In this document: in pieces, positions 48,005-56,896 of the stretch
Numbering within the stretch: position 1 is the first letter of the stretch
Layout: each line of letters opens with the position of its first letter
DNA from: Alphaproteobacteria bacterium
GTDB lineage: Bacteria; Pseudomonadota; Alphaproteobacteria; Sphingomonadales; Kordiimonadaceae
Reading direction: 5' to 3'
Length of the DNA stretch: 64,000 bases
Assembly (NCBI GenBank): GCA_021774735.1
Contig: JAJFIS010000019.1
Location: forward strand, 124,001-188,000
Notes under the pieces: model-generated
The model's input: only the letters and a program-made list of their open reading frames with translations
Databases searched by the model: none
What the model was told of the DNA's origin: nothing
Translations under genes and position numbers: made by a program

Positions 48005-48111
48005 AAATATTCTTACTTGAGATAAGCGCAAATGGGTGAACTAATTACCAGACCTCTATACTAAATAATATTAAATAAAAAGGTAGTTGTTGTAGTAGGG
48101 CCTGTGAATTG

Positions 48112-48132
48112 TGGGGATAATTGTTATCCACA
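48112..48132. promoter_or_regulatory. inverted DnaA box pair
   Basis: TGGGGATAA and TTATCCACA on opposite sides of a 3-base spacer form a near-palindrome. The right half is the perfect DnaA consensus; the left half is TTATCCCCA on the minus strand, containing the TCCCCA core reported for weak Caulobacter DnaA boxes. This is the densest DnaA site in the proposed origin. Confidence 0.8.
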
Positions 48133-48400
48133 GAGTTACGCACAAAAACAAAAGAATAATTTTGATGCCCTTAAAAACCCGTCAAGCCCTGTATTTCTTT
48201 GGGGGCAACCTATGAAAAGATAGAAATTAAAAAGGTGAAAAGCGGGGATAAGTTAAAAAAACACTTGTTTTCAGTTTTTTTCGGCCCAGAGTCGTCCTCG
48301 TGATTGACGGGTGTGGATTAAATCAGCACCCTTGTGCAGCGATATTGCATTATGAGCATAAAGTGAGGACATGAGTTTGGTCCCCTTGATTAAACAGTAG

Positions 48401-48409
48401 TTATCCACA
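48401..48409 (+). promoter_or_regulatory. DnaA box overlapping the PPSR ribosome site
   Basis: TTATCCACA, a perfect box, ends 9 bases before the start codon of the PPSR gene and shares its last base with the AGGG ribosome site (48409-48412). Confidence 0.8.
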
Positions 48410-48418
48410 GGGTTATTT

Positions 48419-49267
48419 ATGACGCCAATTTCAAATTCTAGTGCCTATCATATCCATATGGTTTCAGATTCTACCGGTGAAACACTTGAAAGCATCGCCA
48501 ATGCAGCGCTGGTGCAATTTAATGGCAGCGATATTATTAAACACTTTTGGCCGATGATTCGTAATGCTCGGCAGATGAAACGGGTGATGCAGGATATCGC
48601 CGAACATCCCGGCTTGGTGATGTATACCTTAGTGGATAAAGAAATTCGCACTGTTTTGGAAGAAAAATGCGAGCGCTTGGGCCTGTCTGTTTTACCAGTT
48701 CTTGACCCGGTGATTTCATTACTTGGAAGCTATCTTGGTCGGACAGCAACTGCGCTGCCAGGGCGCCAACATGCGCTTAATAAAGATTATTTTGCCCGCA
48801 TTGATGCGCTTCATTTTACCATGGCCCACGATGACGGCCAGCTAAGCGATGATCTGTCAGAAGCGGATATAATTCTTATCGGGGTCTCGCGGTCATCTAA
48901 AACACCAACCAGTATCTATCTTGCCAACAAGGGCTATAAAACCGCCAATGTTCCTTTTGTGCCAAACTGTCCCATGCCGGCATATTTAACCCGATTAAAG
49001 ACCCAATTTGTGATGGGGTTAATGACAAGCCCGGATCGGTTGGTTGAAATTAGAACCAATCGGCTTCGTTCCCTTAAAGAAGATGAAATATCGGCCTATA
49101 CCGAGCTTAATGAAATTCGCAATGAAGTTCAGCAGTGTCGGCGTTACTGTGCTGATAATAATTGGCCTGTGATTGATGTGACCCGGCGCTCGATTGAGGA
49201 AACAGCTGCGGCCATTATCAATAAATATCATGGGTGGGAAGAAGCAGGGAGGACCAACGATGGCTAG
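48419..49267 (+). CDS. PPDK/PEP-synthase regulatory protein (DUF299)
   Basis: A 282-residue bifunctional kinase/pyrophosphorylase family protein with the P-loop-like GVSRSSKTPTSIYLA near residue 152 and a conserved N-terminal HMVSDSTGETLE. It switches pyruvate phosphate dikinase or PEP synthase on and off by reversible threonine phosphorylation. It is first in the right-hand origin operon, directly downstream of the proposed oriC. The maf start overlaps its stop by 8 bp. Confidence 0.93.
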   Translation: MTPISNSSAYHIHMVSDSTGETLESIANAALVQFNGSDIIKHFWPMIRNARQMKRVMQDIAEHPGLVMYTLVDKEIRTVLEEKCERLGLSVLPVLDPVISLLGSYLGRTATALPGRQHALNKDYFARIDALHFTMAHDDGQLSDDLSEADIILIGVSRSSKTPTSIYLANKGYKTANVPFVPNCPMPAYLTRLKTQFVMGLMTSPDRLVEIRTNRLRSLKEDEISAYTELNEIRNEVQQCRRYCADNNWPVIDVTRRSIEETAAAIINKYHGWEEAGRTNDG

Positions 49268-49874
49268 CCTAAATGCTTCCCAACCTTTAATTTTGGCATC
49301 AAAAAGTTCTGCGCGCGCTTCGTTATTATCTGGTGCAGGCTTGATATTTGAAAGCCTCTCCGCTCATGTGGACGAAGGGGCGGTTAAGGAGGGGTTGTTG
49401 GATGCAGGGGCAGAGCCTTGTGCGATCGCAGAGAGTTTGGCTGAGATGAAAGCGATGCAAATATCTCTTCAGCATATTTCGGCCATAGTGATTGGCGCGG
49501 ATCAGCTTTTGGTTTGTGAAGGCAAGCTATATTCAAAAGCTACAGACATAGAGGGTGTTAAAGTGCAGTTGCGCGAACTTCGTGGGCGTGATCATCAACT
49601 GATATCAGCCATCTCTGTGGTGCAGGGCGGAAAGCAAATTTGGCACATTAATGACAACGCCACTTTAACAATGCGCAACTTTAGTGAAGCCTTTTTGGAT
49701 GATTACTGTGCCCTTGTTGGGCCAAAACTTTTGTCAAGCGTCGGTGGTTATCATCTAGAAGGTCGTGGTAGCCAGTTATTCACTAAAATTCACGGGGATT
49801 ATTTTACTATCTTGGGTCTTCCTTTGATGCCCCTACTTGGTTTCCTGCGCCAGCACGGAGCTTTATTGCCATGA
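49260..49874 (+). CDS. maf: Maf-family nucleotide pyrophosphatase
   Basis: A 204-residue Maf protein with LILASKSSARASLL at the N-terminus, a conserved GADQLL, and SVGGYHLEGRGSQLF near the C-terminus. Maf proteins hydrolyse non-canonical or canonical NTPs to NMP. The frame extends further upstream, but the ATG at 49260 has GGGAGG before it and overlaps the upstream stop (ATGGCTAG), so translation is coupled. Confidence 0.93.
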   Translation: MASLNASQPLILASKSSARASLLSGAGLIFESLSAHVDEGAVKEGLLDAGAEPCAIAESLAEMKAMQISLQHISAIVIGADQLLVCEGKLYSKATDIEGVKVQLRELRGRDHQLISAISVVQGGKQIWHINDNATLTMRNFSEAFLDDYCALVGPKLLSSVGGYHLEGRGSQLFTKIHGDYFTILGLPLMPLLGFLRQHGALLP

Positions 49875-50722
49875 GTGGCTTGCCAAAAAAAACTTTAAAG
49901 GCAGCCGTCATTGGTTGGCCAATTGACCATAGCCTGTCGCCAACCATTCACCGCCATTGGTTGGCCCAGTATAATATTACAGGTCAATATGACCCCATTG
50001 CTGTTGCCCCTAATGAGCTTGAAGCAAAAATCACCAGTCTGGTGGGTGCGGGCTATAACGGCTTTAATGTCACCATTCCCCATAAAACTAATATTATGGC
50101 GTGTTTGGACTATATTGACCCCATAGCTAAACGGGTCGGTGCGGTGAATACGGTGTGGGTTGAAGGCGGCAAATTGATGGGTGCTAACAGTGATGTTTTT
50201 GGCTTTTTAGCGCATCTTGAAGCAAGCGCGGGCAAAGCATGGCAGCGGCAAATGCCTGCACTTGTCATTGGGGCGGGTGGCGCTGCGCGGGCGGTGGTGG
50301 TTACCCTTTTGGACGCGGGCGTGTCAGAAGTTCGCCTGACAAATAGAACCATAAGCAAGGCAGATGAAATTGCAGCGCACCTGCAAGAGACCCGCGTAAA
50401 AGTCATCCACTGGGAGGGCCGCAACCAAGCGATCAGCGGTGTTGGCCTGATTGTTAACACCACCAGTCTTGGTATGGCGGGCAATCCAGCGCTGGATATA
50501 GACCTATCCGAAGCGCCCGGTGACTGTGTGGTTTATGATATTGTCTATAAACCGCTTTTAACACCCCTATTGGCCGCCGCCAAAGCGCGCGGTTTGCTCA
50601 CGGTTGATGGCCTCGGTATGTTGATGCACCAAGCTGTGTTGGGGTTTGGAAAATGGTTTGGCCAAGTGCCGCAAGTTGACGCAAACTTGAAGGCGGCAGT
50701 TAGAAAGGCAGCCGGATGCTAA
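49871..50722 (+). CDS. aroE: shikimate dehydrogenase
   Basis: A 283-residue AroE with SLSPTIHRHW (about 20), the catalytic lysine in NVTIPHKTN near 66, an NADP-binding GAGGAARAV, TNRTISKAD and a C-terminal GLGMLMHQA. It reduces 3-dehydroshikimate in the aromatic amino acid pathway. Its start overlaps the maf stop by 4 bp (ATGA). Confidence 0.96.
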   Translation: MSGLPKKTLKAAVIGWPIDHSLSPTIHRHWLAQYNITGQYDPIAVAPNELEAKITSLVGAGYNGFNVTIPHKTNIMACLDYIDPIAKRVGAVNTVWVEGGKLMGANSDVFGFLAHLEASAGKAWQRQMPALVIGAGGAARAVVVTLLDAGVSEVRLTNRTISKADEIAAHLQETRVKVIHWEGRNQAISGVGLIVNTTSLGMAGNPALDIDLSEAPGDCVVYDIVYKPLLTPLLAAAKARGLLTVDGLGMLMHQAVLGFGKWFGQVPQVDANLKAAVRKAAGC

Positions 50723-51315
50723 TCATTGGCCTAACAGGATCCATCGGGATGGGCAAGACAGCCACCGCGGATATGTTTAAAGCGCTCGACATTCCGGTCT
50801 TTGACGCTGATGACACCGTCCATAATTTGCAGGCCCCCGGCGGTGCGGCATTACCCGCTATATCGACCGCCTTTCCCGGCACCGTGAAGGATCAAAGTCT
50901 TAACCGGGCGATGCTGGGCACTTTGGTGTTTAAAGATAAAGCGGCCTTGAAAAAGCTTGAGGCCATCATGCATCCGCTTGTTGCTAAGATGCGCCAAATA
51001 TTTATTCGTGGTGCCCAAGCTGAGGGCGAAGCTCTGATCGTACTTGATGAGCCGCTGCTTTTTGAAACGGAGCAAGCTGGCGGCTGTGACCATATTGTTG
51101 TGGTTAGCGCTGGTGTAGACGTACAAAAAGCCCGCGTTATGGCGCGGCCAAATATGACGGAAGAAAAATTTGCAGGCATAATCGCGACCCAAATGTCTGA
51201 CGCTGACAAACGCGCTTTAGCCGATACAGTGATTTTAACCGATAAAGGCTTTGATGCGGCGCGAGCTGATGTTAAAAAACTGGTTGTTGCGTTACAAGCG
51301 CAAGAAGGTTCATAG
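50716..51315 (+). CDS. coaE: dephospho-CoA kinase
   Basis: A 199-residue CoaE with P-loop GLTGSIGMGKT at 5-15, a middle LEAIMHPLV, and DEPLLFET. It performs the last step of coenzyme A synthesis. The start codon overlaps the aroE stop by 7 bp, so maf-aroE-coaE are coupled. Confidence 0.96.
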   Translation: MLIIGLTGSIGMGKTATADMFKALDIPVFDADDTVHNLQAPGGAALPAISTAFPGTVKDQSLNRAMLGTLVFKDKAALKKLEAIMHPLVAKMRQIFIRGAQAEGEALIVLDEPLLFETEQAGGCDHIVVVSAGVDVQKARVMARPNMTEEKFAGIIATQMSDADKRALADTVILTDKGFDAARADVKKLVVALQAQEGS

Positions 51316-51325
51316 GATTAAATTG

Positions 51326-52006
51326 ATGGCAGAACGTGAAATTATTTTTGATACAGAAACAACCGGATTTGACCCTTTTTCTGGCGACCGAGTGATTGAA
51401 ATAGGCTGTGTTGAAATGGTCGGCAAAATGCTAACGGGCGAAAATTTTCACGTCTATACAAATCCCGACCGAGAGGTGCCTGAAAGCGCTTTTAAAATTC
51501 ACGGAATATCTACCGCCATGTTGCAAGACAAGCCACGTTTTAGCGAAGTTGCGCAGGATTTTTTGGATTTTGTCGGCGACAGTTCAAAGCTGGTGGCCCA
51601 CAACGCTGACTTTGATATGAAGTTCATCAATTGGGAGCTTGAAAATGCAGGCTTAGAGAAACTGCCCATTACGCGCTTCCATGACACCCTTGCTATGGCG
51701 CGTCAAAAATTTCCCGGGGCTTCTAATTCCCTCGACGGACTGTGCAAACGTTTTGGTGTTGAGAGCAGCCACCGGACCCTGCACGGTGCCTTGCTCGATA
51801 GTGAAATATTGGCCGAAGTTTATATTGAACTTACCGGCGGTCGCCAAGCGGGCTTGGAGCTGGTCAGTGAAAATCATTTTGTGGCACCCAGTGGGGCAAA
51901 GGCTAAGCGCGAACGGCGTAGTTTCCCCGCAAGTGAAGCAGAGATTGAGGCCCACAAAGAATTTGTGAAAAAATTAGATAACCCGTTATGGCTGGTTGAT
52001 AAATAA
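51326..52006 (+). CDS. dnaQ: DNA polymerase III epsilon subunit (3'-5' exonuclease)
   Basis: A 226-residue DEDDh exonuclease: FDTETTGFDP (first Asp/Glu, about 7-16), VAHNADFDMKF and HGALLDSEILAEVYIELTGG with the terminal His and Asp. It proofreads chromosomal replication. ATG 51326 (MAEREIIF) fits the family; the open frame extends 25 codons into coaE. It is convergent with gshB, with 6 bp between the stop codons. Confidence 0.95.
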   Translation: MAEREIIFDTETTGFDPFSGDRVIEIGCVEMVGKMLTGENFHVYTNPDREVPESAFKIHGISTAMLQDKPRFSEVAQDFLDFVGDSSKLVAHNADFDMKFINWELENAGLEKLPITRFHDTLAMARQKFPGASNSLDGLCKRFGVESSHRTLHGALLDSEILAEVYIELTGGRQAGLELVSENHFVAPSGAKAKRERRSFPASEAEIEAHKEFVKKLDNPLWLVDK

Positions 52007-52012
52007 ACCGTG

Positions 52013-52963
52013 TCAGGCTAATTTACGCTCAATCGCATCCCAAATATCAGCTTCTAGACAAACATCCGCCAGCCGGTTTATGGATTGCAGGCCTGTGGGC
52101 GATGTTACGTTAATTTCGGTCAGCCAGTTGCCAATAACGTCGATACCGACAAACAAAAGACCACGTTCTTTCAGGGGCTCTTTGAGGCGGGCACAAATTT
52201 CTCGGTCGCGGTCGCTTAGCATTATATCTTCCGCTAGGCCGCCAGCCACCAGATTTGAGCGAATTTCACCTTTGGCTGGAATACGGTTGATAATGCCGCC
52301 GATCTCACCGTCGATCAAAATTATCCGCTTGTCCCCCTGCACCACCTCGGGCAAAAACTTCTGCACCATTACAGGCTCAAGGTTCATATCCATAAACATT
52401 TCATGCAAGGTGCCAAGGTTGCTGTCTCCGGGTTTTAGATAGAAAACCCCCGCGCCGCCATTGCCGTGAAGGGGCTTGATGATAATATCGCCGTATCGCT
52501 GCCGAAAAGCTGTAATGTCAGCTAGGCGTCTGGTAATCATCGTTGGTGGCATCAGGTCAACGAATTGGGTAGCAAATAATTTTTCCGGGGCGTTGCGCAC
52601 TTCCACCGGGTCATTGACGATCAACACATCATCCATAATGAGCTCAAGCAAATGGGTCGCGGTAATATAGGCCATGTCAAAAGGCGGGTCTTGCCGCATT
52701 AAAATGACATCCATGTCTTTAAGATTAACCTGTTCGGCTTCACCAAAGGTAAAATGGTTACCTTTTTCTCGGCGAACCGTAACCGGATGGGCGAAGGCGG
52801 TGACCCTGCCTTCATCGTAGGTAATATCGCTGGGTCCATAATGATAAAGCTCATATCCACGGGCTTGAGCCTCCAGCATTAAAACAAATGTGCTGTCACC
52901 GTCTATATTAACATTTTCCATCGGATCCATTTGAACCGCGACCTTTAAGGATTTCTTCGTCAT
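52013..52963 (-). CDS. gshB: glutathione synthase
   Basis: A 316-residue ATP-grasp glutathione synthetase with VAVQMDPMENVNIDGDSTF at the N-terminus, KPLHGNGGAGVFYL for ATP binding, and FVGIDVIGNWLTEINVTSPTGLQ at the C-terminus. It joins gamma-glutamylcysteine and glycine. It is last in the rsmI-yraN-gshB operon. Confidence 0.96.
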   Translation of the reverse strand: MTKKSLKVAVQMDPMENVNIDGDSTFVLMLEAQARGYELYHYGPSDITYDEGRVTAFAHPVTVRREKGNHFTFGEAEQVNLKDMDVILMRQDPPFDMAYITATHLLELIMDDVLIVNDPVEVRNAPEKLFATQFVDLMPPTMITRRLADITAFRQRYGDIIIKPLHGNGGAGVFYLKPGDSNLGTLHEMFMDMNLEPVMVQKFLPEVVQGDKRIILIDGEIGGIINRIPAKGEIRSNLVAGGLAEDIMLSDRDREICARLKEPLKERGLLFVGIDVIGNWLTEINVTSPTGLQSINRLADVCLEADIWDAIERKLA

Positions 52964-52985
52964 TATTTTATCCTGTTAATTTATC

Positions 52986-53381
52986 TTACAGACCAGCTTC
53001 ACCGACATGCCATACGCCCTGAATATGGTGTGGTATCATGCCCGCGCCAAGGACTATCACATCAAAACGACCAAAAAAACTTTTTCCCTTACTTGCTTGC
53101 TCTGCGAGCCAATGATCAGCGGCGCGAGAAATGCGCTGTTTTTGCTTATGTGAAATGCTCTCCAGTGCGCTAGCTTCATCGCTTCTGGCTTTGACCTCAA
53201 CAAAGGCGACGACCTTGCCGCGCCGGGCGATGATATCTATTTCTCCCGCTGGATTGCGGTAGCGCATAGCGATAATGCGGTATCCTTTCAGGCGCAGTAA
53301 CATTGCCGCTAAGTGCTCCCCCATAAGGCCGCGCTTATAGGCTGCGCGTTTTTTATAGGTGGCTGCGGGTTTTTTAGTCAC
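52986..53381 (-). CDS. yraN: YraN/UPF0102 family nuclease-like protein
   Basis: A 131-residue protein with an endonuclease-like fold: GLMGEHLAAMLLRLKGYRI, then RNPAGEIDIIARRG and VAFVEVKARS, the PD-(D/E)XK-type core. Function unproven. It starts with GTG overlapping the rsmI stop by 8 bp. In alphaproteobacteria it normally lies between rsmI and gshB, as here. Confidence 0.93.
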   Translation of the reverse strand: MTKKPAATYKKRAAYKRGLMGEHLAAMLLRLKGYRIIAMRYRNPAGEIDIIARRGKVVAFVEVKARSDEASALESISHKQKQRISRAADHWLAEQASKGKSFFGRFDVIVLGAGMIPHHIQGVWHVGEAGL

Positions 53382-54276
53382 GGGATTTTTCTATTTCTAA
53401 TGCTTTTTGGTATAGGTCCCGTTTTTTGGCACCTGTTAGCTCTGCCGTGAAGGCGGCAGCTGATTTGGTACTCATATGCTTTAAGGCTTTGCCCAAAATT
53501 TCTTCGGCAGCGATTTCTATTTTGCTGATGTCTTCTTCTTTTACGCTGGGTCCTATGACGATAACAATTTCTCCTTTTGGCGGGTCAATGTCAGCGTAGA
53601 TTGCTGCCAGTTCAGACAGTGTTGCGGTGCGGGTTTCTTCAAATTTTTTGGTGATCTCTCGGCTGACGGATACAGGTCTATTCCCAAGAACCGCAGCAGC
53701 GTCCGCTAGGCTAGCGGCTAAGCGACGACCACTTTCATAGATAACAAGCGATGCCTTTAATTGGTTATAGTCACCGTACCATGTTTGGCGGGCACCGCTT
53801 TTATTGGGCGGGAAGCCGGCGAATAAAAACTTATCAGTAGGTAAGCCCGATAGGGTTAAGGCAGCAATCGCGGCGCAGGGACCGGGTATAGTAGTGACGG
53901 TAATATCGCGGGCGCGGGCATCTGCAACCAATTTGTAACCAGGGTCAGAAATGAGCGGCGTACCCGCATCACTTACCAGTGCCACCGCAAAGCCCGCCTC
54001 AATTTTATCCAAAATACGGTCCCGCACCCGGGCGTCACTATGGTCATGGTAAGCCATCATTTTTGTGTTGGTGCCGATAAAAGCGAGCAATTTAGCGGTA
54101 ACCCGCGTATCTTCACAGGCGATAAAGTCTACATTTTTAAGGGTCTCTTGTGCTCGCAGCGTAATATCACCAAGATTGCCAATTGGGGTCGCGGTGATAT
54201 AAAGACCTGCTTTTAAAATATTTAATGGGTTTGCGCTTGACCTTTGGCCATTACCAGTTTGATGCGTGCCTGTCAT
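53374..54276 (-). CDS. rsmI: 16S rRNA 2'-O-ribose C1402 methyltransferase
   Basis: A 300-residue RsmI with ITATPIGNLGDIT, CEDTR, YHDHS, LVSDAGTPLISDPGYKLV and GFPPNK. It methylates the ribose of C1402 in 16S rRNA. It is divergent from the LpoA-like gene. The N-terminus is longer than usual (about 25 residues before the conserved core), so an internal start is possible. Confidence 0.95.
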   Translation of the reverse strand: MTGTHQTGNGQRSSANPLNILKAGLYITATPIGNLGDITLRAQETLKNVDFIACEDTRVTAKLLAFIGTNTKMMAYHDHSDARVRDRILDKIEAGFAVALVSDAGTPLISDPGYKLVADARARDITVTTIPGPCAAIAALTLSGLPTDKFLFAGFPPNKSGARQTWYGDYNQLKASLVIYESGRRLAASLADAAAVLGNRPVSVSREITKKFEETRTATLSELAAIYADIDPPKGEIVIVIGPSVKEEDISKIEIAAEEILGKALKHMSTKSAAAFTAELTGAKKRDLYQKALEIEKSRD

Positions 54277-54342
54277 GATTTTGACCCAGTTGTTGAACTA
54301 TATCTGATATGTACCATAAGCTTAGGATATGAAAGTAGTAGC

Positions 54343-55752
54343 TTGAGAATAGAGAAAACACCAGCGCCGTCCACTTTGGCATTGCCCAATCGTTTTGTAT
54401 TGGCGCTTTGTGCTGTTTTTTTTGTTGCTGCTTGTGGGGCAAGTACGACCCCCGGGTCTTCTATACCCCGCACAGTAGGTCCCGCCCCCAGTGTTGAACA
54501 AAGCCCACCAATGGAAGCGGCTGAAGAACAAGCTGCTACGGGTGCGCCAACGCTTTTGAATGCTCGCCACATAAACATAGCAATTTTATTGCCCTTGTCA
54601 GGTGACGATAAGGCTGTGGGTAAGGCCCTGCTGCAGGCAGCCAGCATGGCCCTTTTTGAAGCTTATGACGACCGATTAACTTTGGTGCCTTATGACACCA
54701 CTGGCACGAGGGAAGGTGCGGCATTAGCCGCCCAAAAAGCGGTTGACGGCGGCGCGGCTATCATTCTTGGGCCGTTATTTTCCGGTAATGTCCGTGCGGT
54801 TCAGCCCATATTAGCGGGCCGTGGTTTGGTGCAAATTAGTTTTTCCAATGATCGCAGTGTTGCAGCCCCTGGCCGTTATATCATGGGGTTTCAGGTCGAA
54901 AATGAAGTTGGTCGGGTTATGCAGTTTGCTCTTGATCGCGGGCATAAAAATTTCGCTGGCCTTTTTCCCGATGGTATATACGGCACCTTAGTGCGGGAAG
55001 CTTTCGGCGATAGCCTGGAAGCCACGTCTGGCAGGGTAACGGCGATGGAGCGTTATCACCTGCAAGCGGACACCTTGGATCACCCTGTTCGTATTATTGC
55101 TGATTATGATCGCCGGAAAAAACACCGTGACCAAGAAATTGATTTTCTGCTTTCGTTAGAAGATGACATGACCGATGAGATTGCCAAATCACTTAAACCC
55201 TTTGATACCCTTGAGGGGGTGCCTTTTGACGCCTTAATGGTGCCAGAGGGCGGTAGCTTGATGCGCACCCTTGGTCCATTGTTGCCCTATTATGAAATTG
55301 ATCCCAATCTGGTGCGTTTTTTAGGGACTGGCTTGATGAATGATATCTCGCTGAGAAGAGAGCCACCTTTGCAAGGGGCGTGGTTTGCCGCCCCAGAACC
55401 GGCAGCTCCAGATGCAATTTTAAATAAATTAGCTGATAGCATGGGCGTATCGCCGCCGCGCATTGCGACACTGGCTTATGATGCCATGAGTTTGGTCGCT
55501 CATATTATGCGCAGCTACGGTCGGGACGGACTTTCAGACTCTGATGTATTTTTAAATCCACGGGGTTTTAATGGCATAGACGGCCTCTTTCGCTTTACGC
55601 AAGAAGGTTATAGTGAGCGCGCTTTGGCTATTTTGGAAATAAGGCGCAGCGGCTTTTTGGTGGTAGACGGTGCCCCAAAACGTTTTCGCGGCGCTGTTTC
55701 TGGTGTTCTGCGGGCGGAGGTTAAGCAAGCAAACGACCCAGCAAATAATTAA
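54343..55752 (+). CDS. LpoA-like lipoprotein (penicillin-binding protein activator)
   Basis: A periplasmic-binding-fold lipoprotein of 469 residues. The lipobox VAAC lies near residue 31 from the start chosen here. The body resembles branched-chain amino acid receptors and the alphaproteobacterial LpoA family, with IAILLPLSGDDKAVG and DGGAAIILGPLFSGNV. LpoA in E. coli activates PBP1A. No ATG fits the signal peptide: TTG 54343 is chosen, though the frame is open from the divergent rsmI start. Its end overlaps hemW by 32 bp on the other strand. Confidence 0.82.
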   Translation: MRIEKTPAPSTLALPNRFVLALCAVFFVAACGASTTPGSSIPRTVGPAPSVEQSPPMEAAEEQAATGAPTLLNARHINIAILLPLSGDDKAVGKALLQAASMALFEAYDDRLTLVPYDTTGTREGAALAAQKAVDGGAAIILGPLFSGNVRAVQPILAGRGLVQISFSNDRSVAAPGRYIMGFQVENEVGRVMQFALDRGHKNFAGLFPDGIYGTLVREAFGDSLEATSGRVTAMERYHLQADTLDHPVRIIADYDRRKKHRDQEIDFLLSLEDDMTDEIAKSLKPFDTLEGVPFDALMVPEGGSLMRTLGPLLPYYEIDPNLVRFLGTGLMNDISLRREPPLQGAWFAAPEPAAPDAILNKLADSMGVSPPRIATLAYDAMSLVAHIMRSYGRDGLSDSDVFLNPRGFNGIDGLFRFTQEGYSERALAILEIRRSGFLVVDGAPKRFRGAVSGVLRAEVKQANDPANN

Positions 55753-56896
55753 GCAAAGGAACACCTGATGGCGTTAGGGTGAAAAAGCCATTTTCTTGGG
55801 CAATATGACCAGACGCGGATAGTTTTTCCACCTCAACAGGGTCAAGGAAGTTATGAAGCGCCACACCAAAGCGGGCCTGAAAAGCTTTAAGGTCAATCCC
55901 TTTAGTTAAGCGCAGACCCATCATTAAAGCTTCAACCGCGCGGTCTTTGGGGTCAATGGTTTCAAAGCTTTCTAAACCAAGGCCCTTTTTGTTAACGGCT
56001 GCGAGCCAATTTTCCGGGCGGCTTATTTGGCCGTGGGCTTGGGCAGCGCCTTGGGTGTTTGAAGGCAAGCGACCATGGGCACCCGGCCCAATACCCATAT
56101 AAAAATCCCCTTGCCAATAAGCTAGATTATGCTGGCTCTCCGCCCCGGGTTTCGCATGGTTAGAAATTTCATAGGCGGGCAGGCCAGCACTTAAAGTCAT
56201 CTCGCGGGTCAAAGTAAGCAATGCTGCAGCGTGTTCTTCGTCTGGCAGGGTAAATCTACCGCGCCGGAATTGATGGTCAAAAGCGGTGCCTTCTTCAATG
56301 GTGAGCTGATAAAGCGAGAGATGGCTTGGATTCATGGCCAAAGCTTCGCTCAATTCAGTTTTCCAATTAGCTAGGGTCATATTTGGTCGAGCATAAATCA
56401 GGTCAAAACTAACGTGGTCAAAAATATTTCGGGCGACGTCTAATGCTGTCATGGCCTCGCTTACATTATGGAGGCGGCCTAGAAATTTAAGCGCGTCATC
56501 TCGCAGGGACTGAACCCCAATAGATATGCGGTTAACCCCTGCTTGCTTGTAATTTTGAAAGCGGCCAGCTTCCACGCTAGATGGGTTTGCTTCCAGCGTT
56601 ATTTCTATGTCATCACCATTGCCCCAGTGGCTACTTACCTGCTCAATAATCGCTGCGGTGGTCTCTGGTGGCATTAGCGAAGGGGTGCCACCACCAAAAA
56701 AAATACTGCTGGCTTGCAGGTTTGGAAACAAAGCTTTGAAATGGTCAATTTCATCTAGCATGGCGCGTTGCCAAGCGGCGGCATCCACATGGTCGCGGAC
56801 ATGGCTGTTAAAATCGCAGTAAGGACATTTTTTGAGACAAAAAGGCCAGTGAATATAGATCGCACATTTGGCGGATATATGGCTGGCCGTTAGCAT
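55721..56896 (-). CDS. hemW: radical SAM heme chaperone HemW
   Basis: A 391-residue radical-SAM protein with the iron-sulfur ligands CLKKCPYC (CX3CX2C) near residue 21, GGTPS, EANPSSVE and the HemN-type C-terminal domain. HemW (once called a coproporphyrinogen oxidase) delivers heme to respiratory enzymes. The ATG at 56896 overlaps the rdgB stop by one base (TGATG). The 3' end is antisense to the LpoA-like gene for 32 bp. Confidence 0.92.
   Translation of the reverse strand: MLTASHISAKCAIYIHWPFCLKKCPYCDFNSHVRDHVDAAAWQRAMLDEIDHFKALFPNLQASSIFFGGGTPSLMPPETTAAIIEQVSSHWGNGDDIEITLEANPSSVEAGRFQNYKQAGVNRISIGVQSLRDDALKFLGRLHNVSEAMTALDVARNIFDHVSFDLIYARPNMTLANWKTELSEALAMNPSHLSLYQLTIEEGTAFDHQFRRGRFTLPDEEHAAALLTLTREMTLSAGLPAYEISNHAKPGAESQHNLAYWQGDFYMGIGPGAHGRLPSNTQGAAQAHGQISRPENWLAAVNKKGLGLESFETIDPKDRAVEALMMGLRLTKGIDLKAFQARFGVALHNFLDPVEVEKLSASGHIAQENGFFTLTPSGVPLLNYLLGRLLA

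Larger units (their letters stand above)
48005..48418. other. putative chromosomal replication origin (oriC)
   Basis: A 414-bp gene-free spacer between hemE and the PEP-synthase-regulator gene, the same place as the Caulobacter origin. It holds two perfect DnaA boxes (48124-48132, 48401-48409) and two near-boxes on the other strand (48112-48120, 48243-48251). AT-rich stretches lie at 48061-48085 and 48232-48280. One GANTC site is at 48289. parS sites are 8-10 kb away and the genes on both sides diverge. No gene is present. Confidence 0.85.

Noticed and set aside
48061-48085. CtrA-like TTAA-N7-TTAA sites in the origin
   Set aside because: Spacing is six at best and one half-site is CTAA, so not the consensus.
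49194-49259. Upstream start for maf
   Set aside because: ATG 49260 has a strong ribosome site and is coupled to the previous stop.
51251-51325. Upstream start for dnaQ inside coaE
   Set aside because: The conserved exonuclease start begins at ATG 51326.
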